A DNA stretch of 64,000 nucleotides from Denitrobaculum sp965232285 (GTDB taxonomy: Bacteria; Pseudomonadota; Alphaproteobacteria; Kiloniellales; Kiloniellaceae): assembly GCA_965232285.1 (NCBI GenBank), contig CBDDPL010000004.1, forward strand, positions 4,464,001-4,528,000. Direction: 5' to 3'. The notes below the pieces were generated by a model, which was given only the letters and a program-made list of their open reading frames with translations, was not told the DNA's origin and did not search any database. Position 1 is the first letter of the stretch. Every line of letters starts with the position of its first letter. Made by a program: the position numbers and the translations under genes. Of the stretch, positions 7,965 to 17,395 are shown one piece after another.

Positions 7965-9031
7965 CAGTCGATCCGCTTTTCGCTGCCCTGGTCGAAGAGA
8001 TGCACCTTCGCCGGATCGATGGAGAAGGCCACGGAGTCCCCGCGACCGACCCGCAACCTGCCTTGCGCCACGGCCCGGAGCAGTTGGCCGTCAAAGCGCA
8101 GATGCAGGTGCGTTTCGGCGCCGGTGTTTTCGAGAAACTCAACGCTACCGGAAACCTCTCCCTGATCGGTTACCGTGATATCGAGCGGCCGGACGCCGTA
8201 GACCACCGGCTGCCCCGAAGCAGCCGATGTATTGTCCGGCAATGGCAGAGAACTCGCACCGACCTGCACGACCGGCCGGCCATCATGGCTGCCGACCTCC
8301 CCCTTCAGGAGGTTGATCGAAGGCGAGCCGATGAAGTCCGCAACAAAGCAGTTGGCCGGTCGGTCGTAGATCTCCTCCGGCGTTCCGATCTGCTCGATCC
8401 GGCCGCCGTTCATGACCACGATTTCATCGGCCATGGTCATGGCCTCGATCTGATCATGGGTGACATAGATCGTCGTGGTCTCGAGGCGGTCGTGGATACG
8501 CCGTATCTCGTAACGCATCTGTCCGCGCAGCTTGGCATCGAGGTTGGAGAGCGGTTCGTCGAAGAGAAAGACCCGCGGATGCCGCACCAGCGCCCGGCCC
8601 ATGGCCACGCGCTGACGCTGGCCGCCGGACAGGGCCTTGGGGTAACGCTTCAGATAGTCGGTCAGATTGAGGATCTCGGCCGCTTCCTCGACCTGGCGCT
8701 TGATCTCATCGGCCGGCACCTTGCGGACCTGCAGGCTGAAGGCGATGTTGTCGAAGACCGTCATCTGGGGATAGAGCGCGTAGGTCTGAAACACCATGGC
8801 GATGTCGCGGTCGCGCGGATGGATCTCGTTGACCCGCTGGCCGCCCATGCGGATTTCGCCCGCAGTGATGGTCTCCAGACCTGCCGTCATGCGCAGCAGC
8901 GTGGTCTTGCCGCAGCCGGAGGGCCCCAGCAGCACCACGAACTTTTGCGCCTCGATGGCAAAGGAGATGTCCTCCATCACCACCACCGGTCCGAAGCTCT
9001 TTCCTATCCCGTCGTATTCAACGGTCGCCAT
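7964..9031 (-). CDS. ABC transporter ATPase for sugars or polyols (MalK/UgpC/SmoK type)
   Basis: Energises import through the two permeases encoded further upstream in the operon. The 355-residue protein has Walker A GPSGCGKTT, Q-loop VFQTYALYPQ, signature LSGGQRQRVAMGRAL and Walker B VFLFDEPLSNLD. A C-terminal TOBE-like regulatory domain from ~240 contains the MalK-type VYGVRPLDI. Unusually, it is separated from the permease genes by the catabolic enzyme genes, which supports one long co-transcribed unit. Confidence 0.93.
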   Translation of the reverse strand: MATVEYDGIGKSFGPVVVMEDISFAIEAQKFVVLLGPSGCGKTTLLRMTAGLETITAGEIRMGGQRVNEIHPRDRDIAMVFQTYALYPQMTVFDNIAFSLQVRKVPADEIKRQVEEAAEILNLTDYLKRYPKALSGGQRQRVAMGRALVRHPRVFLFDEPLSNLDAKLRGQMRYEIRRIHDRLETTTIYVTHDQIEAMTMADEIVVMNGGRIEQIGTPEEIYDRPANCFVADFIGSPSINLLKGEVGSHDGRPVVQVGASSLPLPDNTSAASGQPVVYGVRPLDITVTDQGEVSGSVEFLENTGAETHLHLRFDGQLLRAVAQGRLRVGRGDSVAFSIDPAKVHLFDQGSEKRID

Positions 9032-9072
9032 ACCTCAAGTTCCCCAATCCAACTTTCCCCAGGCCCAGCCGC

Positions 9073-10422
9073 TCAGAAGCAGGCCTGCGCATAGCTCTCC
9101 AACTGTCCGCTGTCGTCCGCCAGGTCGAGCGCGCTGAAACGCTCGCGGATGAAGCGGGCGTAGCGCACCGCGTCCGGATAGAAGCCGTCCGGCAAGCCGA
9201 GCTCCTTCCCGCTGGTCTGACAGTGGGCCGCCTCCATGGCGGTATGCACCTTTTCGTAAGGCAACATGACGGCGCGCAGTTGCGCGGCAAAGCCGTCCCA
9301 GTTCTCCTCGAAGCGCCTGTTCAGACGGTCGGCGCCCGCTTGGTCGAGCGCTTTCAAGCGGGTCTGCTCGATCATCATCTCGGCGTAGTCCTTGCCGAAC
9401 TTCTGATGCAACTCAGCTTCGGGAATGTTCGTCGGACGCATGACCGGCGGCTGATCCTTGTTCAGAAGGTCGTTCTGGAGGCGCGACATCGAAAGGGTCG
9501 CGACCCCGACCTGTTCACCATGGGAGGTGCGCGGATGGGCCTCGCCGGCGAACATGTCGATGTAGTGGGAGATCATGTGTTCGGCCATGCTGCCGCAGTG
9601 GGTGGTGCCGGTGAAGGAGGTTCCCAACCCCATGATCGCCGAGATCCGCGTGAGCATCGCCAGGGATTCGATACTGCCGGAGAGCATACGGTCGGCATTG
9701 TCGATCATCCCCCCTTCGTCATAGTTCAACAGGACGTAGGGCGTGTCGGAATAGGGCGTGTCGAAGAGGATGTGCGACATCAGCCAGTCGACCTGCGCGG
9801 TCGTGCGGCAGATGACGTCGGCGAATGCGGCGGAGATCAGACGCGCGGGACAGTTCGCGATCACACCGAGATCGTAGTAGATGCCTTTCGCGCCGTGACA
9901 GGGGATCGATTTCTTGAAACCGCTGAAGGATACCGAAGCGGTCGAGGTCGAATAAGCGTTCATGGGCGAGGTCGCGAAGACCGAATAGTCGCGCCCGTCG
10001 AGATAGGTCGCGTATTTCACGCTGTCATTGATCGTGCCGGAACCGACGGCAATCAGCACCTCCGCACCGCGGGTCGCCTCCTGAAGCTGTTTGACTCCCT
10101 CTTCCGAGCAGCTTGGCTTTTCCCAGACATACTCACTGACCGAGCCCAGCGATCGCAAAGCTTCATAAACCCGGCGCCCCAGGGCCTCCCGGGTAAAGCT
10201 GTCGCTGACCACCAGCATGGATTTGCCACGATGCCGCGCGGCGATCAGATCGGCTTCGGCGCCATCCAGCGTCGGCGCGATCACCATGGCCTCAGGTGGA
10301 ATCCCCTGTTGCTCGCCCGTCTTGGGATTGACCCAGCTCCCCGCGACCAGTTCGTCGAGAACACCGCCGTAACTCTCGATAGCGGCTGATTCCGATCTCT
10401 TCGTATCACTCTCGAGGGTCAC
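9073..10422 (-). CDS. sn-glycerol-1-phosphate dehydrogenase family protein (AraM/EgsA-like)
   Basis: A 449-residue metal-dependent NAD(P) dehydrogenase related to iron-containing alcohol dehydrogenases. The nucleotide-binding GSGTINDSVKYA (GSGT-N-D) is visible. Candidate metal ligands are the Asp in AAFADVICR, the first His in GTTHCGSMAEHMISH and the His in HPRTSHGEQVG. The GTG start overlaps the kinase stop (GTGA). Family members oxidise or reduce glycerol 1-phosphate, and AraM sits in the Bacillus arabinose operon. Here, just downstream of an FGGY kinase, the likely job is to oxidise the phosphorylated polyol to a ketose phosphate. This is an inference from gene order. Confidence 0.84.
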   Translation of the reverse strand: MTLESDTKRSESAAIESYGGVLDELVAGSWVNPKTGEQQGIPPEAMVIAPTLDGAEADLIAARHRGKSMLVVSDSFTREALGRRVYEALRSLGSVSEYVWEKPSCSEEGVKQLQEATRGAEVLIAVGSGTINDSVKYATYLDGRDYSVFATSPMNAYSTSTASVSFSGFKKSIPCHGAKGIYYDLGVIANCPARLISAAFADVICRTTAQVDWLMSHILFDTPYSDTPYVLLNYDEGGMIDNADRMLSGSIESLAMLTRISAIMGLGTSFTGTTHCGSMAEHMISHYIDMFAGEAHPRTSHGEQVGVATLSMSRLQNDLLNKDQPPVMRPTNIPEAELHQKFGKDYAEMMIEQTRLKALDQAGADRLNRRFEENWDGFAAQLRAVMLPYEKVHTAMEAAHCQTSGKELGLPDGFYPDAVRYARFIRERFSALDLADDSGQLESYAQACF

Positions 10423-11957
10423 GCAGGTGTTCCTTCCGCGGCAAATTGGACAAGTCTTTGGTTGAGGCTGGCGGTCGCCTGGTAGAGCTCCCGGTAGATC
10501 TCCAGCAGGGCGCGGTAGCGCGCGCCCGCCCCGGCATCAGGCAGGATCGCTTGGGTCTTGCCGGACATAGCCGCGGCCGCCGCCACGATCGAGGGGTACC
10601 AGCCGGCCCCGAAGGCGGCGACCATCCCGGCACCTAGAGCAGAAGCCTCCACGGTATCGCTGATGTGCACTTCCTTACCGGAGGCGTCGGCGAGCATCTG
10701 CCGCCAGAGCGGGCTGGATGCGCCGCCGCCGATCGCCACGTAATGCGAGATGGCATGGCCCAGCGCCTTTTCGGTCTCCTGCGTGCGCATCACCTGGTCG
10801 ATGGTGATGGCTTCCAGGATGGCGCGATAGACATGGCCCGCGCCGTGACTACCGCTCAGCCCCAGGATCACACCGCGGGCCGCCGTGTCCCAATAGGGAT
10901 CCATCACACCCGACCAATAGGGTTGGACCAGCAGGCCGTTCGAACCGATCGGCAGCTCGAGCGCTTCCGCTTCCAGCTTGCTGAAGACCTCCGGGTCACT
11001 CTTGCCGCCGGGCATGAAACGCTCGACAAACCAGTCGACCAGAAAGGTCCCGGAGCGCAGGCAATTCTCGAAGATATAGCCCTCGCCCTGGGCGGCGATT
11101 TCCGTGCGCCAGGCAGGACCGAAGCGGTAGTCGGGCGACCAGACTCCCGAGACCACGGCCGTCCCCAGATTGATATAGGCCCGATCCGGCTGCACGCAGT
11201 TGGTGCCGAGCCCGGCACACTGCCCATCACCCCCAGCCGCGAAGATCGGCGTTCCTGGTTTCAATCCGGTGACGGCCGCAGCTTCGGCACTCACCTCCCC
11301 CAAACAGGCGCCGGGCGGCTCCACCGCCGGCAATCGGCTGGCATCGAGTTCCAGCGCGGACAAGAGTTCCCCGGACCAGCACTTGCCTTCCATATCGAAC
11401 AAGCCCATGGGATCCGCGGAGGTCCAGCCGGTGCGATAAGGACCGCCGCAGAGCCGTTGAACCAGATAGCTCTGCACATCCGCAAAGCAGACCGTGCGGG
11501 CATAGAGATCCGGCAGATGATCCCGCATCCAGACCAAACGGTAGAGGCACGGCGTGATGTCGACCGGGCGTCCTGTGATGCGATGGATCCGCTCCGCGCC
11601 GAAAGTCTTCGAAAAGCTCGCAACCTCCGCCCGCGCGCGCTCGTCCAGCCAGGTGATGGCGGGATAGACCGCGTCGCCGTGTTCATCGAGGAAGGCGATG
11701 GTCTCGCGCTGATTGGAGATCGCCAGGCCTTCGATCCGATCCGCCCCGACCTGCGCGGTGCAGTCCGCCAGCGCTTTGCGGCAGGCCTCCCACCAGTCGA
11801 GCGGATCCTGCTCGAAGCAGTCGAGCCTCGGGTTGAAGAGCTGGATGGGCGCGCGCCCTTCTGCCACGACCTGACCCGCAGCATTCCAGGCAATCGCCTT
11901 GGTGCTCTGGGTCGAGCTGTCGAGACCGATGACAAGTCTGTCGGCGCCCGTGGACAT
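10419..11957 (-). CDS. FGGY-family carbohydrate/polyol kinase
   Basis: Phosphorylates a sugar or sugar alcohol with ATP. The 512-residue protein has the N-terminal phosphate-1 loop GLDSSTQSTKAIAW, the substrate-contact segment SNQRETIAFLD with TWLDERA, and the C-terminal FGGY-type AIGGGASSPLWRQMLADASG. Length is normal for the family. It is 4 bp downstream of the SDR gene and overlaps the AraM-like gene. Xylulose, ribitol, erythritol and glycerol kinases share the fold, so the exact substrate is open. The polyol dehydrogenases around it favour a pentitol or tetritol, or the ketose derived from one. Confidence 0.88.
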   Translation of the reverse strand: MSTGADRLVIGLDSSTQSTKAIAWNAAGQVVAEGRAPIQLFNPRLDCFEQDPLDWWEACRKALADCTAQVGADRIEGLAISNQRETIAFLDEHGDAVYPAITWLDERARAEVASFSKTFGAERIHRITGRPVDITPCLYRLVWMRDHLPDLYARTVCFADVQSYLVQRLCGGPYRTGWTSADPMGLFDMEGKCWSGELLSALELDASRLPAVEPPGACLGEVSAEAAAVTGLKPGTPIFAAGGDGQCAGLGTNCVQPDRAYINLGTAVVSGVWSPDYRFGPAWRTEIAAQGEGYIFENCLRSGTFLVDWFVERFMPGGKSDPEVFSKLEAEALELPIGSNGLLVQPYWSGVMDPYWDTAARGVILGLSGSHGAGHVYRAILEAITIDQVMRTQETEKALGHAISHYVAIGGGASSPLWRQMLADASGKEVHISDTVEASALGAGMVAAFGAGWYPSIVAAAAAMSGKTQAILPDAGAGARYRALLEIYRELYQATASLNQRLVQFAAEGTPA

Positions 11958-11961
11958 GGGC

Positions 11962-12684
11962 TCAGTATTCCTGGCGGGTCGGCGTGACGACCATTTCCTG
12001 GATCAGCACGTTTTGCGGCATCTGGTAGGCGAAGAGGATCATGTCCGCGACATGATCCGCGGAGATGCCGCCGCCGATCCGCACCTTGTTGTCTTTGTAG
12101 TTCTTGAGGGTGTTCGCGTCGGTGACGTGATCCAGCACCTCCGTCTCGATGATCCCGGGCGAGATCACGATGACGCGCACGTTATGGGGCGCCAAATACT
12201 CTCGGATGCTCTCGGAGACCGCGTGCACGAAGAACTTGGTCCCGCAATAGACCGTATGGTCCGGATAGACCTTGCGGCCCGCGATCGAACTCATGTTGAC
12301 GATCGTGCCCCGGCCGCGTTCCTTCATGCCGTTCATGACCGCGTGCAGAGCGTTCATCACACCCTTTGTGTTGATATCGATGGTCTCATCCCACTCGAGG
12401 GGATTCTGACTTCCGATGTCGGCCAGACGCGCGATGCCGGCATTGTTAAAGAGACAGTCCGCCGGGCCATAGAGCGCCTCGGCCTCCTTCACCGCCGCGG
12501 TAATGGCCTCCCGGTCGCGCACGTCCGCCTTGCGGCAAAGACAGTTTTCGAGGCCGAGCGCCTCCATCCGCTCCAGCCTGCGGGCCAGAAGCAGCAGCGG
12601 ATGACCGGCCTTGGCAAAGGCTTTCGCCGTGGCTTCGCCGATGCCCGAACTGGCACCCGTAATGACGACGAGGGGTTTTCCCAT
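11962..12684 (-). CDS. Short-chain dehydrogenase/reductase (YdfG-like)
   Basis: A 240-residue classical SDR with the cofactor motif TGASSGIGEATAK, NNAG at ~85, catalytic Ser in VNMSSIAG and the active-site pair YCGTK (YxxxK). It probably oxidises a polyol or reduces a keto-sugar as the first step of the operon's pathway. A clear AGGAG lies upstream of the ATG at 12684. It lies 84 bp after the solute-binding protein gene and directly precedes the kinase gene, giving the order uptake, oxidation, phosphorylation. Confidence 0.87.
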   Translation of the reverse strand: MGKPLVVITGASSGIGEATAKAFAKAGHPLLLLARRLERMEALGLENCLCRKADVRDREAITAAVKEAEALYGPADCLFNNAGIARLADIGSQNPLEWDETIDINTKGVMNALHAVMNGMKERGRGTIVNMSSIAGRKVYPDHTVYCGTKFFVHAVSESIREYLAPHNVRVIVISPGIIETEVLDHVTDANTLKNYKDNKVRIGGGISADHVADMILFAYQMPQNVLIQEMVVTPTRQEY

Positions 12685-12768
12685 CGTGAAAGAAGCTCCT
12701 GAAATTTGACCTTTTGCTTTTGGGAGGCAGCGCTACCTGCGCCGCCCCGCCAAAGACAGCGACCCGTG

Positions 12769-14283
12769 TCAGCCGCGGGCGACGATCTCGTCGACCTTCT
12801 CGGCAATCGAATCCATGGCCGCTTTTGGCGAGTCGTAGTCGCCCGCCCAGAAGCGGCCCAGTTCCACCGGAATGGTGTCGTTGGACAGCTCCGCCCAGGC
12901 CGGCAGATCCGGCTCGGACCCCATGTGATTGGCGATGGTGTCGCGCACCGCATCCAGGTGCCGGGTCGTCCCACCGATGCCTTTCTTGGCATTGGCCTTG
13001 ATCCGCGGATCGTCGTAGACGCTCTCGCGGGTCGGGCCGGTGCCGCCGCCCAGGGTCGTGATGTAGACCTGGGTGTCGAAGGAGGTCGCCCACTGCGCGA
13101 AGAGCCAGGCGGCATCCTCGTTCTTGGAGTACTTGGAAACCGCCAGTGACGAGCCACCCTGGTGTCCGACACCCGGGATTTCGCCGAAGCCGGTATCGGC
13201 GACGGTGCGCAGCGGCGCCTTGGGCGCCGGCGGCACGGCGGCTTCCATAAGGCCGGAGACCTTCGAAGCTTCCGGATTGTCCCAGAAGGGGAAGAACTCG
13301 CCCCAGCTCAGGGTCTGACCGATGATGCCCTGCGCCATGGACTGCCCCTGGCCGTCCCAGGTCCAGGTGGTCACGCCCTCGGGCATGTTTTCCTTCAGCT
13401 TGACCCAGTACTCCATGGCCGCAAGGCCGGCATCGTCATTACCGGTGAACTTGCCGTCGGAACCGAAGATGGAACCGCCGTGTGCCCAGAGCCAGCAGGT
13501 CCAGTCGCACTCGAGACTGTAGTGGCCGGACTTCATCTGGCCGTTGGTGCCGTAGATCTCCGGCTGCTTCGCCTTCTGGATGGCGACGGCGTTGGCTAGG
13601 TACTCGTCCATGGTGGTCGGGACCTTCAAGCCCAACTCATCATAGATGTCGGCACGGTACATGGTGATGAAGATCGGAATGTCGTAAGGCACGCCGACCA
13701 TGATGCCGTCGTACATGGAGATACCGTCGACCAGCGCCGGCAGGAAGTCGTCCATGTTGTAGTTCGGCATGGCCAGGTCGCTGTTGGCGGCATACTTCTC
13801 GCGCGGATCGATCACGTCGCCGGAGAAGCTCGCCATCCAGCTCTGATCGATATAGTAGAGATCGTAGGTGCCGAGGCCGGATGCGACATCCAGGGTCAGT
13901 TTCTGCAGGACCTGCTCCAGCGGCAGGACCTCGATCTCGACATTGATGCCGGTCGCTTCCTCGAAGAAGGGCTTCAAGGCCGAGTTGATCGCGTTTGATG
14001 GTGGCGTCGATTCCGTGGCAAGGCGCACGGTCTGCCCTTTGAAAGGCTTCGCGACGTCCTTCAGCCAGGCCATCATTTCCTTATCGGGCTCGATCTCAGC
14101 CGCCGCCGCGGGCGAGATGAAGCCACCCCGGCCACCGAAAGGCATCATGGAGCTCAGCCCGAGAACCCCGGCGCCCAGGCCGAGCTTGCCGGCCGCGCGC
14201 AGGAAGCTGCGGCGATCCATCTGGCCCTTCACGAAACGGTCGGTAATGGATGCAAGGTAGAGTTTTCTATCTAACGGATTCAT
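12769..14283 (-). CDS. ABC transporter periplasmic solute-binding protein (family 1), Tat-exported
   Basis: Captures the sugar or polyol in the periplasm for the MalFG-type permeases. The 504-residue product begins MNPLDRKLYLASITDRF and then has a twin-arginine signal, DRRSFLRAAGKLGLGAGVLG, ending near SPAAAAE. The start at 14283 is favoured by GGAGG 8 nt upstream; an alternative ATG 11 codons earlier lacks this. Tat export of a binding protein is less common than Sec export and suggests folding before export. The protein is larger than MalE-type proteins (~400 aa), matching the group found with oligosaccharide, glycerol-phosphate and polyol systems. Confidence 0.9.
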   Translation of the reverse strand: MNPLDRKLYLASITDRFVKGQMDRRSFLRAAGKLGLGAGVLGLSSMMPFGGRGGFISPAAAAEIEPDKEMMAWLKDVAKPFKGQTVRLATESTPPSNAINSALKPFFEEATGINVEIEVLPLEQVLQKLTLDVASGLGTYDLYYIDQSWMASFSGDVIDPREKYAANSDLAMPNYNMDDFLPALVDGISMYDGIMVGVPYDIPIFITMYRADIYDELGLKVPTTMDEYLANAVAIQKAKQPEIYGTNGQMKSGHYSLECDWTCWLWAHGGSIFGSDGKFTGNDDAGLAAMEYWVKLKENMPEGVTTWTWDGQGQSMAQGIIGQTLSWGEFFPFWDNPEASKVSGLMEAAVPPAPKAPLRTVADTGFGEIPGVGHQGGSSLAVSKYSKNEDAAWLFAQWATSFDTQVYITTLGGGTGPTRESVYDDPRIKANAKKGIGGTTRHLDAVRDTIANHMGSEPDLPAWAELSNDTIPVELGRFWAGDYDSPKAAMDSIAEKVDEIVARG

Positions 14284-14323
14284 TGTCTTTTCCTCCCTTA
14301 ACTTGCTTTTGCTCATTGCCGGG

Positions 14324-15199
14324 TCACTGTTTCAGCGATCCCAGGGTTAGGCCGCGCACGAGATTTTTCTGAACCAGTAGAATGAAAATAAAGGCGGGCA
14401 GCATGGCCGCCGTTCCCAGGGCCGCCATGTTGCCCCAGGCCGTGCCGGTCGAAGTGACGAAGGTCGAGGAGACCACGGGTACGGTCTTCAGCGAGGTCTG
14501 CGTCAGGGTTAAGACGAACAGGAATTCGGTCCAGCTAAAGATGAAGCAGAGGACCGCCGTCGCCGCGATTCCGCCCATGGCCATGGGCAGGACGATGCGG
14601 CGGAAGATCAGGAAGCGCGAGGCGCCGTCGATCAGCGCGGCCTCGTCGATCTCGGTGGGGATATCGTCGAAGAAACTCTTCAGCAGCAACACCGCCAGCG
14701 GCATGTTCATCAGCGCATGGATCAGGATGATGCCGAGGTGGCTGTCGAGCAGTCCGAAGTTCTTGTAGATGAAGAACATGGGGATCGCGACGGCGACCGG
14801 CGGCATCATGCGGGTCGAGAGTATCCAGAAGACAAAGTGATGCTGCCCCTTGATGCGCATGCGTGAGAGCGCATAGGCCGCCAGCACGGCGATCGATACC
14901 GCCAGCAGGGTCGAAAAAAGCGCCACGACGATGCTGTCGACCAGCCGCGGCGTCATGTAAAAGTCACCGCCGCCCGGAATAACTTCCAGCCCGTTCTCAA
15001 AGCCCAGGGAAACGCCAAAGACCTCCTCGAAAGACTTCCAACTGGGAGTAAACTGAAAGACCTTCGGGGGCAGGGAAAAGATCTCGCGTTCGACCTTGAA
15101 GGCGACGGTGATCCAGTAATAGATCGGAAAGACGAAGAGCGCGACGATGGCCCAGGCGGCGAAGGCGCGCAGGATTCTTTGAGTGGGGGTCAGCAGCAT
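14324..15199 (-). CDS. ABC transporter permease (MalG/UgpE type)
   Basis: A 291-residue inner-membrane permease with about six hydrophobic spans. The ATPase-docking EAA loop is visible as EIDEAALIDGASRFLIFRRI. It starts 3 bp after its partner permease and precedes the binding-protein gene, the order permease-permease-binding protein. It is paired with the ATPase at 7964-9031. Confidence 0.92.
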   Translation of the reverse strand: MLLTPTQRILRAFAAWAIVALFVFPIYYWITVAFKVEREIFSLPPKVFQFTPSWKSFEEVFGVSLGFENGLEVIPGGGDFYMTPRLVDSIVVALFSTLLAVSIAVLAAYALSRMRIKGQHHFVFWILSTRMMPPVAVAIPMFFIYKNFGLLDSHLGIILIHALMNMPLAVLLLKSFFDDIPTEIDEAALIDGASRFLIFRRIVLPMAMGGIAATAVLCFIFSWTEFLFVLTLTQTSLKTVPVVSSTFVTSTGTAWGNMAALGTAAMLPAFIFILLVQKNLVRGLTLGSLKQ

Positions 15200-15202
15200 C
15201 CT

Positions 15203-16105
15203 CTACCACCTCGTCTTGGTGAGAGTGACGAAGAGGTTGGCCGCCACCAGGATGACGATCAGCGCGAAGAGCGAGATGGTCGCGCCGTACCCCCACTTGA
15301 TGAAGCTGAAGGTCTGCTGCCAGGCGTAGAGGCTGAGCGTGTAGGTCGAGGTACCCGGCCCGCCCGAAGTCATGACATAGACGTAGTCGAAGGTCCGGAA
15401 GAGATCGATGCCGCGGATCAGCACGGCGATGGCGATCACCTTGCTCATCATCGGCAGGGTCAGGCGGCGAAAGATCTGCCAGTTGGAGGCGCCGTCGATC
15501 ATGGCCGATTCAAAGGGATCGCTCGGTAGGGCCCGCAGCCCGGCAACAAAGATCAGCACCATAAAGGGCGTCCACTGCCAGATATCCGCCAGCATCACGC
15601 CCATCAGGGCGCTGGTACTGTTGGCCAGGATCGAACCGCCTTCCAGGAAGCCCATCGACTGCAGGAAGTAGGTGATCACACCGAACTGCGCGTCTTCCAT
15701 CAGCAGGAACATCATCCCGGTGATGGCGGGCGGAATGACCAGGGTCAGGGTGAGCAGACCGCGCAGGATACCGAAGCCCGGATCGTCGGAGTCGATCAGC
15801 AGGGCGATCGCCATACCCAGGACCAGTTGGATCGAAAGACAAATCCCGGTGTAGAGCAGCGTGATCCAGAGCGAGCCCCAAAGCCGCGAGTCCGCGAAGA
15901 GGCGCTCCCAGTTATCGGCGCCGACAAACACCAGTTCACGCTTGCGAGGCACGAACTCATGAAGGCTCAGATAGATGTTGTAGAAAAAGGGATAGAGCGC
16001 AAAGACCACGAGAATGATGATCAGCGGAAGCAGCCACGGCAGAGGCCGGTCAGAGATAAAGAGACGGGGTGCGCGCAGAGGCAGGGACGTCATTGCCGCA
16101 TCCAC
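15203..16105 (-). CDS. ABC transporter permease (MalF/UgpA type)
   Basis: The first gene of the polyol operon, ~300 residues, with about six membrane spans and the EAA loop FESAMIDGASNWQIFRRLTL. The GTG at 16105 gives the longest reading; the ATG four codons later (16093) starts MTSLPLRAPRLF and is equally plausible, since neither has a strong ribosome site. The divergent intergenic region upstream carries the perfect inverted repeat at 16231-16260. Confidence 0.9.
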   Translation of the reverse strand: MDAAMTSLPLRAPRLFISDRPLPWLLPLIIILVVFALYPFFYNIYLSLHEFVPRKRELVFVGADNWERLFADSRLWGSLWITLLYTGICLSIQLVLGMAIALLIDSDDPGFGILRGLLTLTLVIPPAITGMMFLLMEDAQFGVITYFLQSMGFLEGGSILANSTSALMGVMLADIWQWTPFMVLIFVAGLRALPSDPFESAMIDGASNWQIFRRLTLPMMSKVIAIAVLIRGIDLFRTFDYVYVMTSGGPGTSTYTLSLYAWQQTFSFIKWGYGATISLFALIVILVAANLFVTLTKTRW

Positions 16106-16420
16106 CCGTCAGCCACGCTGAATGCCTGCGCAACAAGCACCAATGAGCCTCCCTAATCTTTGTCGGACCGGACATTCCGCTGCGCGAGCACCGGAAGTCA
16201 GCCGCTTTTCATTGCCGGAAAGCGTGACATAACAAATGTTCATATGCAATAACATTTGTTCAAAGCAGCCGATGCCGTGGCTATCGCGACGCTTCATCCG
16301 GGCGTTTTGGCCGCTTTAGCTCCCGGCCTTCGGGTGCTATCCCTTGTCGGGGAATCCTGCGGAAGAAGGCCGAGTCGCCAGCTTCGATTCGTTGACGGAC
16401 TCGGCTCTGGGCATAGGAAA
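16106..16420. other. Divergent promoter region of the polyol operon and its regulator
   Basis: About 315 bp with no gene. It holds the promoters of the minus-strand ABC/polyol operon and of the SorC-type regulator. The only clear site is the inverted repeat at 16231-16260, inside a short AT-rich stretch. Confidence 0.65.
16231..16260. promoter_or_regulatory. Inverted-repeat operator for the SorC-type regulator
   Basis: Perfect 10-bp arms AACAAATGTT (16231-16240) and AACATTTGTT (16251-16260) are separated by 10 bp, so the centres are two helical turns apart. The site is ~126 bp from the operon start and 160 bp from the regulator start. Oligomeric SorC/DeoR-type regulators commonly bind such spaced half sites. 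Confidence 0.7.
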
Positions 16421-17395
16421 ATGGCTTCGATCGACAACAGCATGGCTCAGGAGAGCAGCGAACAGCAGGATTGGCCCGAGCAGCTCGCCGTCCGCATCGC
16501 CTGGTGCTACTACGTCCTGGGTATGACCCAGCAGGAAATTGCCGCCCGCGTCGGCGTGAACCGGACGCGCGTCATCCGCCTGCTGGCGGAGGCGCGGCGA
16601 AGAGGCGTGGTCAGCATCTCGATCAATTCGAAGCTGACCGAGAACGTCGAACTCGGCGAGGCCCTGGCCGAACGCTACAAGCTGGATCTGGCAGAAGTCA
16701 CCCTCGCCTACACGGAGGACGAGGACGAACTCTCGCGCCTGGTTGGCGCCGCGGCTTGCGAGCCGGTCCTCAGACGCTTGAAGAACGGCATGACCATCGG
16801 CCTCGGCTGGGGCGTGACGCTAAAGGCCTTCGCCCATGCCATGCCGGAAGCCCCCATGCGCGAGGTCTCCGTCGTCGCCCTGCTGGGCTCCCTGACCCGC
16901 CGCTCGTCGATCGCCGCCTTCGAAGCCACCACGGAGCTGGCGGGCAAGCTGCGCGCGGAGTGCCTTTACCTCCCCGGCCCCATCGTCTGTGACACCCAGG
17001 AGAGCCGGGACATCCTGTTCCAGCAGCCCCTGCTACAGGAGATCTACGACCGGGCGCTCAACTCGGAGCTGGCCATCGTGAGCATCGGCGGCCTGGACAG
17101 CGCCACCATCCGCCGGGTCGACTTCGTCAGTGAAGAAGAGTTTGCCAGCGCCAGCGCCGCCGGCGCGGTCGGCAACTTCCTGGGCTATTACATCGGCAAG
17201 CAGGCAGAGGTCATCGATCATCCCGTGAACCGTCGCGTGATCGGTCTGCATCCGCGCGAGTTCGCGAAGATCAAACAGCGCATCATGATTTCGGGCGGCG
17301 AGAACAAGGTCACTGCCCTGCGCGCCGTCCTGGACCAGGGACTGATCACCGGCCTGGTGACCGATCAAAAAACGGCCCGCGCGCTTCTTGATTAG
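16421..17395 (+). CDS. SorC/DeoR-type sugar-binding transcriptional regulator
   Basis: A 324-residue regulator. An N-terminal helix-turn-helix (~20-65, YYVLGMTQQEIAARVGVNRT) is followed by a sugar-phosphate-binding domain of the SorC family, with GLGWGVTLKAFAHAM and a late GLVTDQKTARALL. The upstream frame extends to 16256, but the ATG at 16421 has AGGAA just before it and aligns with family N-termini. It is divergent from the polyol ABC operon and is most likely its local, phosphosugar-responsive regulator through the repeat at 16231-16260. Homologues control erythritol, sorbitol and ribitol clusters. Its 3' end lies inside the terminator of the convergent operon. Confidence 0.88.
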   Translation: MASIDNSMAQESSEQQDWPEQLAVRIAWCYYVLGMTQQEIAARVGVNRTRVIRLLAEARRRGVVSISINSKLTENVELGEALAERYKLDLAEVTLAYTEDEDELSRLVGAAACEPVLRRLKNGMTIGLGWGVTLKAFAHAMPEAPMREVSVVALLGSLTRRSSIAAFEATTELAGKLRAECLYLPGPIVCDTQESRDILFQQPLLQEIYDRALNSELAIVSIGGLDSATIRRVDFVSEEEFASASAAGAVGNFLGYYIGKQAEVIDHPVNRRVIGLHPREFAKIKQRIMISGGENKVTALRAVLDQGLITGLVTDQKTARALLD

